From VXNE01 sp963665455 (GTDB lineage Bacteria; Pseudomonadota; Gammaproteobacteria; Pseudomonadales; Azotimanducaceae), in contig OY762279.1 in NCBI GenBank assembly GCA_963665455.1, forward strand, positions 372,001-436,000: 64,000 bases of DNA. Reading direction: 5' to 3'. The notes beneath the pieces are model-generated. The model saw only the letters and a program-made list of their open reading frames with translations, was not told where the DNA came from and searched no databases. A program made the translations under genes and the position numbers. Position 1 is the stretch's first letter. Each line of letters begins with the position of its first letter. Shown one piece after another: positions 26,588-35,399 of this stretch.

Positions 26588-27385
26588 TCACGCTCCCGCC
26601 CCCTCGAGCAGGTCGGCGACGAGCGCCGCGTGGTCGCGGCCATGCGGCAGGTCCAGCGCGACCCAGACCCGGCCCCGCAGCGCGATCCGGCGCTCGCCGG
26701 TGACGGGGTTGACGCCCTCCTTCTCGTATTGCTCGCGGTACAGGCCGATCCCGCGGCGCTGCCACGTCGCCAGCGCGTCGTGGTCGATGCCGGACAGCTC
26801 GCGCAGCAGCTTCGCGATGGCCTCCCCGGACAGCCCGCGGGCTTCGCGATGCGCGGCGCGCGGGCTCCGCCCCGCCCGCCGCAGCGCCCAATACAGGTGC
26901 GACTGCCGGCAGTTGCGCGCGGCGTCGGCCTGCCGCCAGACGAAGTAGTCGCCGACGTCCTCCACCGTCTCGAGTTCGAGCAGGCGGCAGTCCATGCTGG
27001 CGACGCGCCCGAGGGCCAGCGTCAGGCTGGCGCTGGCCTCGCCGGCCAGCACGCTCAGGAGCTTCCGATGGCGGTGGTTGAAGGCCCGGTCGCGCGGATC
27101 GAACAGGATCGAGATCTCGTCGCTCTGCGTGTACGCATAGAGCACGTTCATGCCGCACTGCATCAGGTGGCGGGCGGCGCCCACCATCGCGTCCCGGAAG
27201 CCCTGGTCGTAGGGCTTGTCGAGGCCCAGCGCGCGGGTGAGGCCGTGGAAGCCGCGCCCGTCGAGCCGCGCCACGAGATGGTGGTCCGGCGGCGCGAGCC
27301 GGTCGTGGCGCGCCGCGATCTCCCGCATGCGCGCGTCGATGTCCGTGATCGCCGGAACGGGGCGCGGCTCGACGGGGCGGGTCAT
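26588..27385 (-). CDS. Thg1-like 3'-5' nucleotidyltransferase (tRNA-His guanylyltransferase family)
   Basis: 265 residues from the ATG at 27385, overlapping the upstream stop as ATGA. Family hallmarks are the metal-binding RLDGRGFHGLTR (D42) and YAYTQSDEISILFD (D89/E90), then NHRHRKLLSVLAGEASA. Length is normal for Thg1-like proteins. The family adds nucleotides in the 3'-5' direction, to tRNA-His or in repair of 5'-truncated tRNAs. A bacterial copy inside a mobile island, directly coupled to a ClpP-TraD fusion, is unusual. A role in restoring or modifying tRNA during phage attack is a reasonable inference. Confidence 0.9.
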   Translation of the reverse strand: MTRPVEPRPVPAITDIDARMREIAARHDRLAPPDHHLVARLDGRGFHGLTRALGLDKPYDQGFRDAMVGAARHLMQCGMNVLYAYTQSDEISILFDPRDRAFNHRHRKLLSVLAGEASASLTLALGRVASMDCRLLELETVEDVGDYFVWRQADAARNCRQSHLYWALRRAGRSPRAAHREARGLSGEAIAKLLRELSGIDHDALATWQRRGIGLYREQYEKEGVNPVTGERRIALRGRVWVALDLPHGRDHAALVADLLEGAGA

Positions 27386-30231
27386 GGCCCCGCCTCCGGC
27401 GCGGTCGCCCCCTTGCGGCGGCGGCGCAGCGGCACGACGCGCCCGGACGACTCGGCCGGCGCCGGCGCGGCGGCGGGGCCGGCGGCGATCTGGCGCCGCT
27501 CGAAGCGACCGTCCGGCAGGGACACGTAGCACTCGCCGGCCCGGAGCGTCGACGGCGGGCGGGCGTCGACCACGCTGACCTCGCCGGGCCGCGCGGGATC
27601 CATGCAGCGCACGCGCGACAGCGTGTCGGGGTCCGTCGTGCGGAAGAACATCTTGGAGCCGGTGTTGGCCAACAGGATGTCCACCGCGTGGCCGGCGGCG
27701 TGGCCGGCGCCCGAAGCGCCCGCCAGGGCATGGCGCACGCTCGCCATCGACTGGCACGCGAGGACGCAGGCCGCGTTGAACGACCGGCAGGTGTCCAGGA
27801 AGGACTGCTCGCCGTGCACCTGGTCGGCGGTGACGAAGCGGTGGAACTCGTCGGCCACGTAGGCGACGAGCGGCAGCTTCTCGCCGGCGGCGCGGCGCGC
27901 GTTGCCGAGCACGGCCTCGAAGAACAACGCCTTGACCGCCTTCGCGACGATGCCCTGGGCCGCGCCCCGCGGCTGCACCACGAACACCTCGCGGCCGGCG
28001 TCGCGGTCCACGGCGGCGCTGAAGTCGACGGCCTCGGTGCCGCCTTCGACCAGGCGCCGCCAGTATGGCTCGCAGCCGCAGTACAGCATCCATGCCGCCG
28101 CCGGCTCGGCGAACGCGAAGAACGCCTGCGCGGCGTAGGCGCGGACGCCGATGTAGTGGCTGTTCCGGCCGTTGTCGTAGCCGAGGTCCACCCACTGCAT
28201 GACGCTTTCGAGCAGTGGGCCGAGCCCCCGCCCGCCCGTCGCGGCGAGCGCCTTGACCACGTCGTGCGCCGGGATCTTCTCGACCCGTCCCGCCCACGTC
28301 GCGCGCCCCGCCGGCGGCGCCGCGGCAAGCCGGTACTCCGCGTCGCGCAGCTCGGCCCGCACGCTGCGCAACCGCCCCCGCAGCACGTCGGCGGAGGCGT
28401 CCCAATCCGGCGGCTCATCCGCCTTGTCCCCTTCCTCCGGTTCGTCGTCGTCCGGCTCCTCGGCGAGTGCCTCCATCGAGCTCGGCGCGCGGTAGGGCTC
28501 CGCCGTCACCGTGCCGGTGCCCGGCGGCGCGAACAAGAGCTTCAACACGTCGTCGGCGAGCGCCAGCAGGCCGGGCGCCGGGCATAGCTGGTCGTCCGGC
28601 AGCCGCGTCAGGGCGGAGCTCGCGACCGTGCGCGCGCAGCGGCGCAACGCCGGTGGATTCGGGGCCCCGCGCAGCGCCTCGCCGGCGTCGCGCAGCGCGT
28701 CGCGCAACGCCGGCAGCGCCGCGTGGATCGCGCTCGCCTCCACGACCGCGCGGAACGTCTCCCAGACGCGCAGGATCGCCTCCGGCGGCGGCGGCTCGCC
28801 CGCGTCCGCGTGGGCCGCGGCGACGGCCCACGAGTCCGTGATCGCCCGCTGCGCCGCGGCGCACAATTCGGGGTGCGGCATCAGCAGGCCGGCGCGCTCG
28901 CCGAACTTGCGCAGCGCCAGCAGCGCGCCGTCCGAGACGTCCTTCAGGGGCGCGGCCTCGCCGCCCGCGAACAGCGCCTTGCCCTCCTCCAGCAAGGCCA
29001 TCGTCAACGCCGTCGCCGTCAACGCCATGCGCGCGCCGTCGGTCTGCCAGTATTGGGAGTACCCGCCGCTCGGACGTCCGGCGAGCGCGTTCGCCGGACT
29101 CAGCGGCGCGAGCGACGCCGAGCGCACCAGGACGCGCTCGGCCGCGGCGAGGTAGCGACCGGCGGCGACGTCCGCGGTCACGTCCCACGCGTCGCCCGAC
29201 ATCAGGTTGACGGCGGGGCCGCCGGCGCCGCCGATGTCGATGCGGCGCGCGCCGCGGTCCCTAACGACATCCCACAGCTCCCGCTTGGGATCGACGACGA
29301 GCACGCATCCGACCGTGCCGTCGGGCAGGCCCGGCGCCAGCAACGCGTCGAGCAGCGGCCGGACGCCGGACATGGTCTTGCCGGAGCCGGTCTCCCCGAG
29401 GATCAGCGTGTGGCGGCACAGCAGGCGCGTCGGCACCCGTCCGGCCGGCCACAGCGGGCGCCACTCGGGCACGTGCAGGCATGGTTCCCCGGCGCTCTCC
29501 GGGGGCGCTTCCGGCTCGTCCCCGACGCCGTCGAGCAGCAGCAGTTCGCGCGCGAGCTCCGCGCCGATCTGCTCGTCGCGCTCGAATAGCCCGGCGTACA
29601 GCCTCGCCAGGCCCTCGCGGTCCCCCGTGGAGACGAACCCGCGCATGGTCCGGCGCAGGCTCGCGTGCAGTTTCCGGCGCTGGGTCGCCGTCGGCCCGGT
29701 CGTGCGCGGCGGCTCCGCGGACACCACCCGCGCGACGACGCGCCAGTCGGGGCCATCAATGCCGCCCGCGTCGCCGCCGGTCGGCGGCGTCGTGCGCAGC
29801 GCCCGCTCCGCGAGCGCCTCGATGACGTTCCCGTCCCACACGGCGAGGTACTGGCCAGCGACCACCGACTGGAGCGCCGTCAGGTTCGCCTGGTCGCCCC
29901 AGCGGGCGCCGTGGAGGTAGAGCGTGCTGCCCGCGTCGGCACGGCGGTGGTCGCCGAGGAACGCCACGCAGGCGGAGCCGCAGCCGGCCATGCCCCGCAC
30001 GACCGTGTCGACCGTCACGCCGCGCTCGCGCAGGCGATGCGTCTCGCGCAGCACCTCCATCAGCGCGTCGATCTCGCCGCCGGTCGACCGCACCGAAATC
30101 TCGATGCGGTCGTAGAAGTAGTCCTCGTGCGCGCTGCGCAGCGCGCGGACGAGCCGGTCGACGGCCTCGCCGTCGACCGAGCCGCGCAACGTCACGACCG
30201 CCTTGTCCCGATGAAAACGGATGTCGTCCAT
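27382..30231 (-). CDS. Fusion of ClpP-like serine protease domain and TraD/VirD4-type ATPase
   Basis: 949 residues from the ATG at 30231 (MDDIRFHRDK), with GGGAGA upstream. Residues 1-130 look like a ClpP/SppA-type domain: RSTGGEIDALMEVL, nucleophile in GCGSACVAFLG (S86) and His in YLHGARWG (H107). Residues 265-949 are a TraD/VirD4/HerA-type DNA-pump ATPase: Walker A GETGSGKT at 279-286, Walker B VLVVDPKREL near 315, VADEFHRFV near 790, and ACQSMASVRHAL typical of type IV coupling proteins. No transmembrane helices are seen, unlike true conjugation coupling proteins, and no other conjugation gene is present. It heads an operon with Thg1-like, basic and ankyrin proteins. Confidence 0.85.
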   Translation of the reverse strand: MDDIRFHRDKAVVTLRGSVDGEAVDRLVRALRSAHEDYFYDRIEISVRSTGGEIDALMEVLRETHRLRERGVTVDTVVRGMAGCGSACVAFLGDHRRADAGSTLYLHGARWGDQANLTALQSVVAGQYLAVWDGNVIEALAERALRTTPPTGGDAGGIDGPDWRVVARVVSAEPPRTTGPTATQRRKLHASLRRTMRGFVSTGDREGLARLYAGLFERDEQIGAELARELLLLDGVGDEPEAPPESAGEPCLHVPEWRPLWPAGRVPTRLLCRHTLILGETGSGKTMSGVRPLLDALLAPGLPDGTVGCVLVVDPKRELWDVVRDRGARRIDIGGAGGPAVNLMSGDAWDVTADVAAGRYLAAAERVLVRSASLAPLSPANALAGRPSGGYSQYWQTDGARMALTATALTMALLEEGKALFAGGEAAPLKDVSDGALLALRKFGERAGLLMPHPELCAAAQRAITDSWAVAAAHADAGEPPPPEAILRVWETFRAVVEASAIHAALPALRDALRDAGEALRGAPNPPALRRCARTVASSALTRLPDDQLCPAPGLLALADDVLKLLFAPPGTGTVTAEPYRAPSSMEALAEEPDDDEPEEGDKADEPPDWDASADVLRGRLRSVRAELRDAEYRLAAAPPAGRATWAGRVEKIPAHDVVKALAATGGRGLGPLLESVMQWVDLGYDNGRNSHYIGVRAYAAQAFFAFAEPAAAWMLYCGCEPYWRRLVEGGTEAVDFSAAVDRDAGREVFVVQPRGAAQGIVAKAVKALFFEAVLGNARRAAGEKLPLVAYVADEFHRFVTADQVHGEQSFLDTCRSFNAACVLACQSMASVRHALAGASGAGHAAGHAVDILLANTGSKMFFRTTDPDTLSRVRCMDPARPGEVSVVDARPPSTLRAGECYVSLPDGRFERRQIAAGPAAAPAPAESSGRVVPLRRRRKGATAPEAGP

Positions 30232-30672
30232 GTGGTTCGTCTCCCGATGCCGCTTGCGGCATGTCGCGTTGCGGACGGCGGACGGGAGGCGGGGCGTCCC
30301 CGCTGGTTGGCTCCGTCGCGCCGGCCGGCGCACGGAAGAGGTCGGGCGAACCCCCGGCCCCGGGCGTCGCCCCACGACGTGTGGGACAATGGGACCGGGT
30401 GCTCATCGGCCACTCCGATGCGCTACCCTGGGGTCGTACTGTTCCAGCAGTACGGCCCCTCCTATCCATGATGCCCGCGAAGCCCGCTGCCGTCCCTCCG
30501 CGTCCGTCGCCGACCGTCGCGGATGCCCTCGTGGGCGTGCGCCGGTTCGACGAATGGGAGGAGGTTTTGCGGCCAGGCTCTCGCGAACAACCGGCGCATA
30601 GGTTAGCGGACTCGGGGTTGCGCTGCAAGTTTCTTTGTCTATAATAATTCGACCCAATCGCGACCCCCTCCG
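30232..30672. other. Divergent intergenic region
   Basis: 441 bases between the minus-strand ClpP-TraD operon and the plus-strand Panacea operon. Short frames overlap on both strands but none is supported. It must contain promoters for both operons. A good candidate for the plus strand is at 30618-30645, and AT content rises locally near 30630-30655. Confidence 0.45.
30618..30645 (+). promoter_or_regulatory. Sigma-70-type promoter candidate
   Basis: TTGCGC at 30618-30623 and a perfect TATAAT at 30640-30645, 16 bases apart, in a locally AT-rich patch. Transcription would start about 20 bases before the ATG at 30673. It stands out in this GC-rich sequence. Confidence 0.5.
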
Positions 30673-31329
30673 ATGCGCTACTTCGTGCGCCTGACGGGCG
30701 ACAGCCCCATCCTGCACCACAACGCCGCGGCGGGGCTCGACACGTCCTCCGCGGCGTCCCGGGAAATCACCCGACTGGCGCGCAAGCGCTCGCGAACCGA
30801 CTCCGAGCTGGAGCGGCTGCGCGTGCTCGAGTGCCGGCGCTCGCTCTGGCTGGCGGACGACGGCCGGCCGACGGTCCCGGGAACCGCGCTGCGCGCCTGC
30901 ATCGAGGCGGCGGCGCGCAGGTCCAGGCAGGGGCCGGCCGTGCGCGGCGGGCTGGTCGTGGAGGACACGCACCTCGAGTTCGACGTCGGGCGCCATGGCG
31001 ACAGCCTCGAGGAGTGGGGCGTGCGCTGCCAGTACACCGTGCCGGTGGTCGTGCTGCGCAACCGCATCCTGCGCACCCGCGCGCGCTTCATCCCGCCGTG
31101 GTCGCTCGAGGCACGCGTGTTCGCGGCCCCGGACTTGATCGCTCCCGAGCGGCTGCGCGAGTGGCTCGAGTTCGCCGGCCAGCACGTCGGGCTCGGCGAC
31201 TGGCGGCCCGAGCGGTCGGGTAGTCACGGGCGCTTCCACCTCGACCGGCTCGAGCCCATCGGCGAGGGCCGCGCGCAACCCGGCCCGGAGTCCGCGGCGA
31301 CGGGATCCGAGAGAGAGGTGGACGAGTGA
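30673..31329 (+). CDS. Phage/mobile-element conserved protein of unknown function, operon partner of a Panacea protein
   Basis: 218 residues from the ATG at 30673. It resembles, from memory, a family of about 200-residue proteins frequent in phages and integrative elements: N-terminal 'TPLLMHN'-like motif (seen as DSPILHHNAAAG), a helix ITRLARKRSRTDSELERL, VPGTALRACIEAAAR, and C-terminal GLGDWRPERSGSHGRF. No function is known to me. It overlaps the next gene by GTGA. In Panacea-type pairs the partner is usually the toxin, so it could be the toxin here. That is inference. Confidence 0.7.
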   Translation: MRYFVRLTGDSPILHHNAAAGLDTSSAASREITRLARKRSRTDSELERLRVLECRRSLWLADDGRPTVPGTALRACIEAAARRSRQGPAVRGGLVVEDTHLEFDVGRHGDSLEEWGVRCQYTVPVVVLRNRILRTRARFIPPWSLEARVFAAPDLIAPERLREWLEFAGQHVGLGDWRPERSGSHGRFHLDRLEPIGEGRAQPGPESAATGSEREVDE

Positions 31330-32162
31330 GGGAACGGCGGGCCGCCCGGATGGCGGTGGCGTTCATCGAGAGGGCCGGCGGGCTGATCGACCGGACCAAG
31401 CTCGTCCGGCTAATGTACCTGGCCGAGCGGGAGGCCATGCGGCGCCTGCTCCTGCCGATCATCGAGGACGAGGTCTGCGCCACGCAAGACGACATGGTCC
31501 TGTCGCGGACGTCGCGCCTTGCGAGGGCCGATGGTTCCACGAAGTCCGCCGACTGGGACGCCGGCGTCGTGCAAACCCCCTATGGGCTGGCCGTCCGCGA
31601 GGGCGCGCCGGCCGCGGCGCGGGACGGCCTTGCCAACGACGAACTGGAGGCGGTCCAGCGCGTCTGGGACGAGCATGGCGCCATGGGCGCGGACGAACTC
31701 GCCCGCGACGTCCACCGCAGGCTGCCGGAGTGGATCGAGCACCGGCCTCCAACGGACGCCAAGGCCGCCTCGGTGCCGGTGCCCCGGTTGCAGCTCCACC
31801 AGTCGGTCTGCGGCGCGGACGCGGCGGAGGCTCGCTACTTGGTGGACGAGTATCGAGCCGCCCGCGACCGCTGGATCACGTCCGACCCGGACATCCTCGG
31901 CGGCACGCCGGCCATCGTCGGCACTCGCGTGTCCGTCTATGCGATTCGGGGTCGGCTCGACGGCGGCGACCCGCTCGAGGATTTGCTCCGGGACTACCCC
32001 CACGTCCCCCGCGAGGCGGCCGTTGCTGCTAGGATGTACGCGAAGGCGCATCCGCTCGAGCCGCATCCGCTAGGCCGCCCCTGGGAGTTGCCGACTGGAC
32101 AAGCCCGCGCGTCCGAAAGAAGCCCACAAGGGCGCGGGCGGGCGGGCAAGGCGACGAGCTAG
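31326..32162 (+). CDS. Panacea (SocA-like/DUF4065) - DUF433 fusion, putative antitoxin
   Basis: 278 residues from a GTG overlapping the previous stop. Residues 1-115 match Panacea/SocA-like antitoxins: a KLVRLMYLAEREAMRR helix, then LLPIIEDEVCATQDDMVLSR. Residues 175-250 match the DUF433/VapB45-like domain: ITSDPDILGGTPAIVGTRVS, then LLRDYPHVPREAV-like residues. A basic tail follows. Both domains belong to antitoxin proteins, so this is a two-module antitoxin that may neutralise two toxins or pair the upstream protein with DNA-binding autoregulation. Confidence 0.75.
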   Translation: MRERRAARMAVAFIERAGGLIDRTKLVRLMYLAEREAMRRLLLPIIEDEVCATQDDMVLSRTSRLARADGSTKSADWDAGVVQTPYGLAVREGAPAAARDGLANDELEAVQRVWDEHGAMGADELARDVHRRLPEWIEHRPPTDAKAASVPVPRLQLHQSVCGADAAEARYLVDEYRAARDRWITSDPDILGGTPAIVGTRVSVYAIRGRLDGGDPLEDLLRDYPHVPREAAVAARMYAKAHPLEPHPLGRPWELPTGQARASERSPQGRGRAGKATS

Positions 32163-32545
32163 CCCCTTCCCTTCACGGCCCGCCGTGGACATTCATGGCG
32201 AGGCAAGGCGAGGCTTGGCAGGGGAGCCCGGCGGCCCCGCGGGGTCGCCGGGCTCATTACCGCGGGCGGCGGAACATCATCGCATCGGTGCGCACCGGGT
32301 AGGTCGCCAATCGGGGCGGGCGGCGACGCCGCCTCCGAGTCAACCCGTCAGACATGCGAGAATCCTCCCCCCGTTGTGATTGATCGGTGAGCGGGGGGCG
32401 CTCTGCGGGTGCCCGACGAAACCGCTTCCTGTCCATACTTTGCCAGCAAAACCACAGGGTCGTAGGAACGCAGAGGCCCCGGACACGACGCATTCCCAAA
32501 CGCGTCAGCCACTTACGATCGAGGTGATCGGAATAAGCCCCGCCC
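32163..32545. other. Intergenic region with a strong hairpin
   Basis: 383 bases between the Panacea gene and the end of the opposing TonB receptor. A perfect inverted repeat GAGCCCGGCG/CGCCGGGCTC spans 32224-32255 and could terminate transcription from both sides, although no T-run follows it. No gene is seen. Confidence 0.5.
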
Positions 32546-34705
32546 CTACAGCGCGCTCCGCACCTCCAGTCCGACCACGCGTCCCTCCTTCAGCGGCGAG
32601 TACGTCGAGCGCACGAGCCCGGTCAGGTCGAAATCGCTGCGCCGCAGGACTTCGTCGAGCAGGTTTCGGCCGTATAGGGTGAACTCGACGCGATCATTGG
32701 GCGCCCACGCGACGCTCACGTCGACGAGGTCGCCGCCGTCGAGCACGCCGCGGTTGTCGTCGGTGATCTCGCTGTCGTCGCGGTGGGAGACCCCGACCCG
32801 GATCGAGAGTCGTCCCAGGCCGCTGATCTCGCGCGCGTAGCGGCCCTCGATGCCCCAGGTGAGGCGTGCGAGGCGGGGCAGGTCGAGACGATCGTCACCC
32901 ACCGTCGAGCCGTCTCCGTTCAGGTCGAAGCGCACGCGGTCGTAGGCGCCGTCCGTGCAGCCCAGGAACGCGCTCAGGGCAACCGTGTCGCCCAGCGCCG
33001 CCAGCACCTCCACTTCGAGACCCTGGATGGTCGCGTCCGCCGTGTTGGCGGTGATCTGCACGCCGCCCGCCGCCACGTCCGCACGGGTCACCTGCCGCTG
33101 CATGCCATGGACGCGGTTGTGGAAGGCCGCCACGTTGAGGCGGAGCCGCCCCCCGGCGAACTCCGACTTGAGTCCCAGCTCGAACGCGTCCTGCTCCTCC
33201 TCGTCGAACGGGCCCGGGGCGACGCCGGGCGCCGTGTTGCGCAGGTTGTAACCGCCGCTTCGGAACCCCTTCGTGAAGTGGCCGTAGAGCTGCGTCGAGG
33301 CGCGCGGCCAGAACTGCAGCCCGACCCTGGGCGTGACGTTGCGCCAGGTGTCGCCGTCCCGGAAGTCATGCTCGCATCGGCGGGATTCGACGGCGCAGGC
33401 AGAGTTACCTGCGGTGGCCACCAGCACGTCCTTCTCCTCGATCGTGTAGCGGGCGCCCACTGTCAGCAGCCAGTCGGGCGCGATTTCGAGGTCGCTGTTC
33501 ACGAACACGCCGCCGGTCCGGTGGTCCTGATCGCCGCCGAACGGCGCTCCCCACGCCGCCCGGATCACGCGCCGCTCGCGGTAGTGGATGTCCTGGCCGA
33601 ATGCGTACGCGCCGAGCGTCACCTCCCAGCCGGGCCGCAGCCAGCCCGAGTAGCGCAGTTCGTTGCTGAACTGCCGCTGCGCCGTGTAGGCGAAGAGGTG
33701 GAAGACCGGGTCCGTGGTGGAGTCGATGTCCGCCAGGGACGCGTGTTCCACCTCGCGCCATCCGAACACGTTCGTGACCACTCCGCCGCGCGACCCGACG
33801 CGCCGGTTGGCTTCGACGATGGCGTGCCGCCATTCGATCCGCGAGAACCCCGGCTCGTCGATGGAGAAGTCGAAGCCGCGGAAGCGGTGGCGGTTTTGTG
33901 TGGCCGGACCGTCCCCGTCGGAGTTGCCCCGCTCGTAGATCAGGGTCACGTCGGCCAACTCCGAGGGTCGCCACGTAACGACGGGCCGCGCGACCCACGC
34001 GGTCTCGGCCCCGACGGCTCCCCCGCCGGGCGCATCGTTGTCGAACCAGCCCCGGTCGTCGCGCCAGCTTGCCGATAGCCGGGCATCGAGCGTTTCGCCC
34101 AGTGAGCTCTCCACGCTGCCGGTAAACCGCGTATCCGGGCCCGTCTCCACCCGGAGCGCACCGTCTGCGGACGCCTCGCCGCTCGGCCGGCGCGAGCGCA
34201 GGAGCACGGCACCGCCCGTGACGTTCCGGCCGAACAACAAGCCCTGGGGACCGCGCAGCACTTCCACCGCCTCAAGGTCCAGCATGTCCATCACGACGCC
34301 GTAGTTGACCCCGAGGTAGACGCCGTCCACGAACACGCCCACCGTCGGATCGATGGACGGGATCGAGCCCGCGACGCCGAGCCCGCGGATGGAGAAGTTG
34401 GCGATGCCCTTGCCCGTACCGATGCCGTCGAGGGCGACATTGGGGAGGGCGTAGCTGAGATCTTCGAGGTCGGTGACGTGCCGCTGCACCAACGCCTCGC
34501 CGCCGAGGACGGTCACGGCCAGAGGGACGTCCTGGGCAGCTTCGGCCTGGCTTTTCTTGGTCGCCGTGGTGACGACCTCCTCGAGCGGGCGGGAATCCGA
34601 TCCGCCGTCGTCAACGGTCGTTTCGGCACCAAGCGCCGCGCTGGCGACGAGCAGCAGGACCGTGCAACCGGCCCTGCATTTGCGCACTGTGCGTCGGGCA
34701 ACCAC
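32546..34705 (-). CDS. TonB-dependent outer-membrane receptor
   Basis: 719 residues from a GTG at 34705, with a signal peptide (TVLLLVASAALGAE). A TonB-box-like segment (PLEEVVTTATKK) is followed by plug motifs (LPNVALDG, FSIRGLGV, VEVLRGPQGLLFGRNVTGGA) and a C-terminal barrel ending RVVGLEVRSAL. Length is usual for the family. It lies next to the remains of a sulfatase gene, the common receptor-sulfatase pairing seen in users of sulfated compounds. The sulfatase is broken here. Confidence 0.9.
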   Translation of the reverse strand: MVARRTVRKCRAGCTVLLLVASAALGAETTVDDGGSDSRPLEEVVTTATKKSQAEAAQDVPLAVTVLGGEALVQRHVTDLEDLSYALPNVALDGIGTGKGIANFSIRGLGVAGSIPSIDPTVGVFVDGVYLGVNYGVVMDMLDLEAVEVLRGPQGLLFGRNVTGGAVLLRSRRPSGEASADGALRVETGPDTRFTGSVESSLGETLDARLSASWRDDRGWFDNDAPGGGAVGAETAWVARPVVTWRPSELADVTLIYERGNSDGDGPATQNRHRFRGFDFSIDEPGFSRIEWRHAIVEANRRVGSRGGVVTNVFGWREVEHASLADIDSTTDPVFHLFAYTAQRQFSNELRYSGWLRPGWEVTLGAYAFGQDIHYRERRVIRAAWGAPFGGDQDHRTGGVFVNSDLEIAPDWLLTVGARYTIEEKDVLVATAGNSACAVESRRCEHDFRDGDTWRNVTPRVGLQFWPRASTQLYGHFTKGFRSGGYNLRNTAPGVAPGPFDEEEQDAFELGLKSEFAGGRLRLNVAAFHNRVHGMQRQVTRADVAAGGVQITANTADATIQGLEVEVLAALGDTVALSAFLGCTDGAYDRVRFDLNGDGSTVGDDRLDLPRLARLTWGIEGRYAREISGLGRLSIRVGVSHRDDSEITDDNRGVLDGGDLVDVSVAWAPNDRVEFTLYGRNLLDEVLRRSDFDLTGLVRSTYSPLKEGRVVGLEVRSAL

Positions 34706-34924
34706 GATTCAGTCGGCGAATCCGTGCATGCTGGAGCCGTCCGGTCGGCCATCAGGAGCGCAATGGAGTCGCAATGGTGCCCGAAACCGCCGGGCGTTTG
34801 TGCTTCCGGTATCGTTGCGCCGTTCCGCGATGGCCCGGACGGAGCAGGAGCATGACGGTCAGGCGAGCGCACGCAGTGCCCATCTTTCGTCGCCCCCGGC
34901 GCCGTGCTCCTCCTCGCCACCTGA

Positions 34925-35375
34925 GACCCGGGCACGGATTCCGGCCCCACAACCGAGCCGACCGCAACCCGGCCCAACATCCTCTGGCTCGTCGCCGAGG
35001 ACCTGAGCCCGATCATTCCGCAATACGGCGACCACACCGTCGAGACCCCCAACCTCAGCCGCCTTGCCGCCGAGGGCATCCGCTACGACAACGCGTTCTC
35101 CGTCTCGGGCGTGTGCGCACCGAGCCGGTTCACCCTGGCGACGTGCGTCTACACCACGAGCGCCGGCGCCCACCACATGCGCACGCAGTACAACCAGCAC
35201 CACCTGGAGGCCGTGGGCCTGACGGTGCGCGAAGTGGTGACCCCACCCGATGTGCGCATGATGAGCGAAGTCCTCCGCGCGCACGGCTACTACGCGACGA
35301 ACAACGACAAGACCGACCACCAGTTCGCGCCGACCGTCACGGCGTGGGACGCATCCGGCCCCACGGCGACTTGGC
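34925..35375 (+). pseudogene. Sulfatase remnant
   Basis: In frame 2 the sequence reads RPNILWLVAEDLSP, then the formylglycine site GVCAPSRFTLA, both diagnostic of type I sulfatases. The frame is closed upstream by a TGA at 34922-34924 inside what looks like the signal peptide (APGAVLLLAT). Downstream of WDASGPTATWR the similarity stops abruptly near 35375, where an unrelated gene begins. Only about 150 of the usual 450-550 residues remain, so it is inactive. Confidence 0.7.
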
Positions 35376-35399
35376 GCGGGAGACCCGCACGCCGCGCCG

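Noticed and set aside
26535..28418. Extended upstream frame of the small basic protein, through the Thg1 and ATPase genes
   Set aside because: Arg/Ser/Pro-rich shadow; the ATG at 26534 with GGAGG is the real start.
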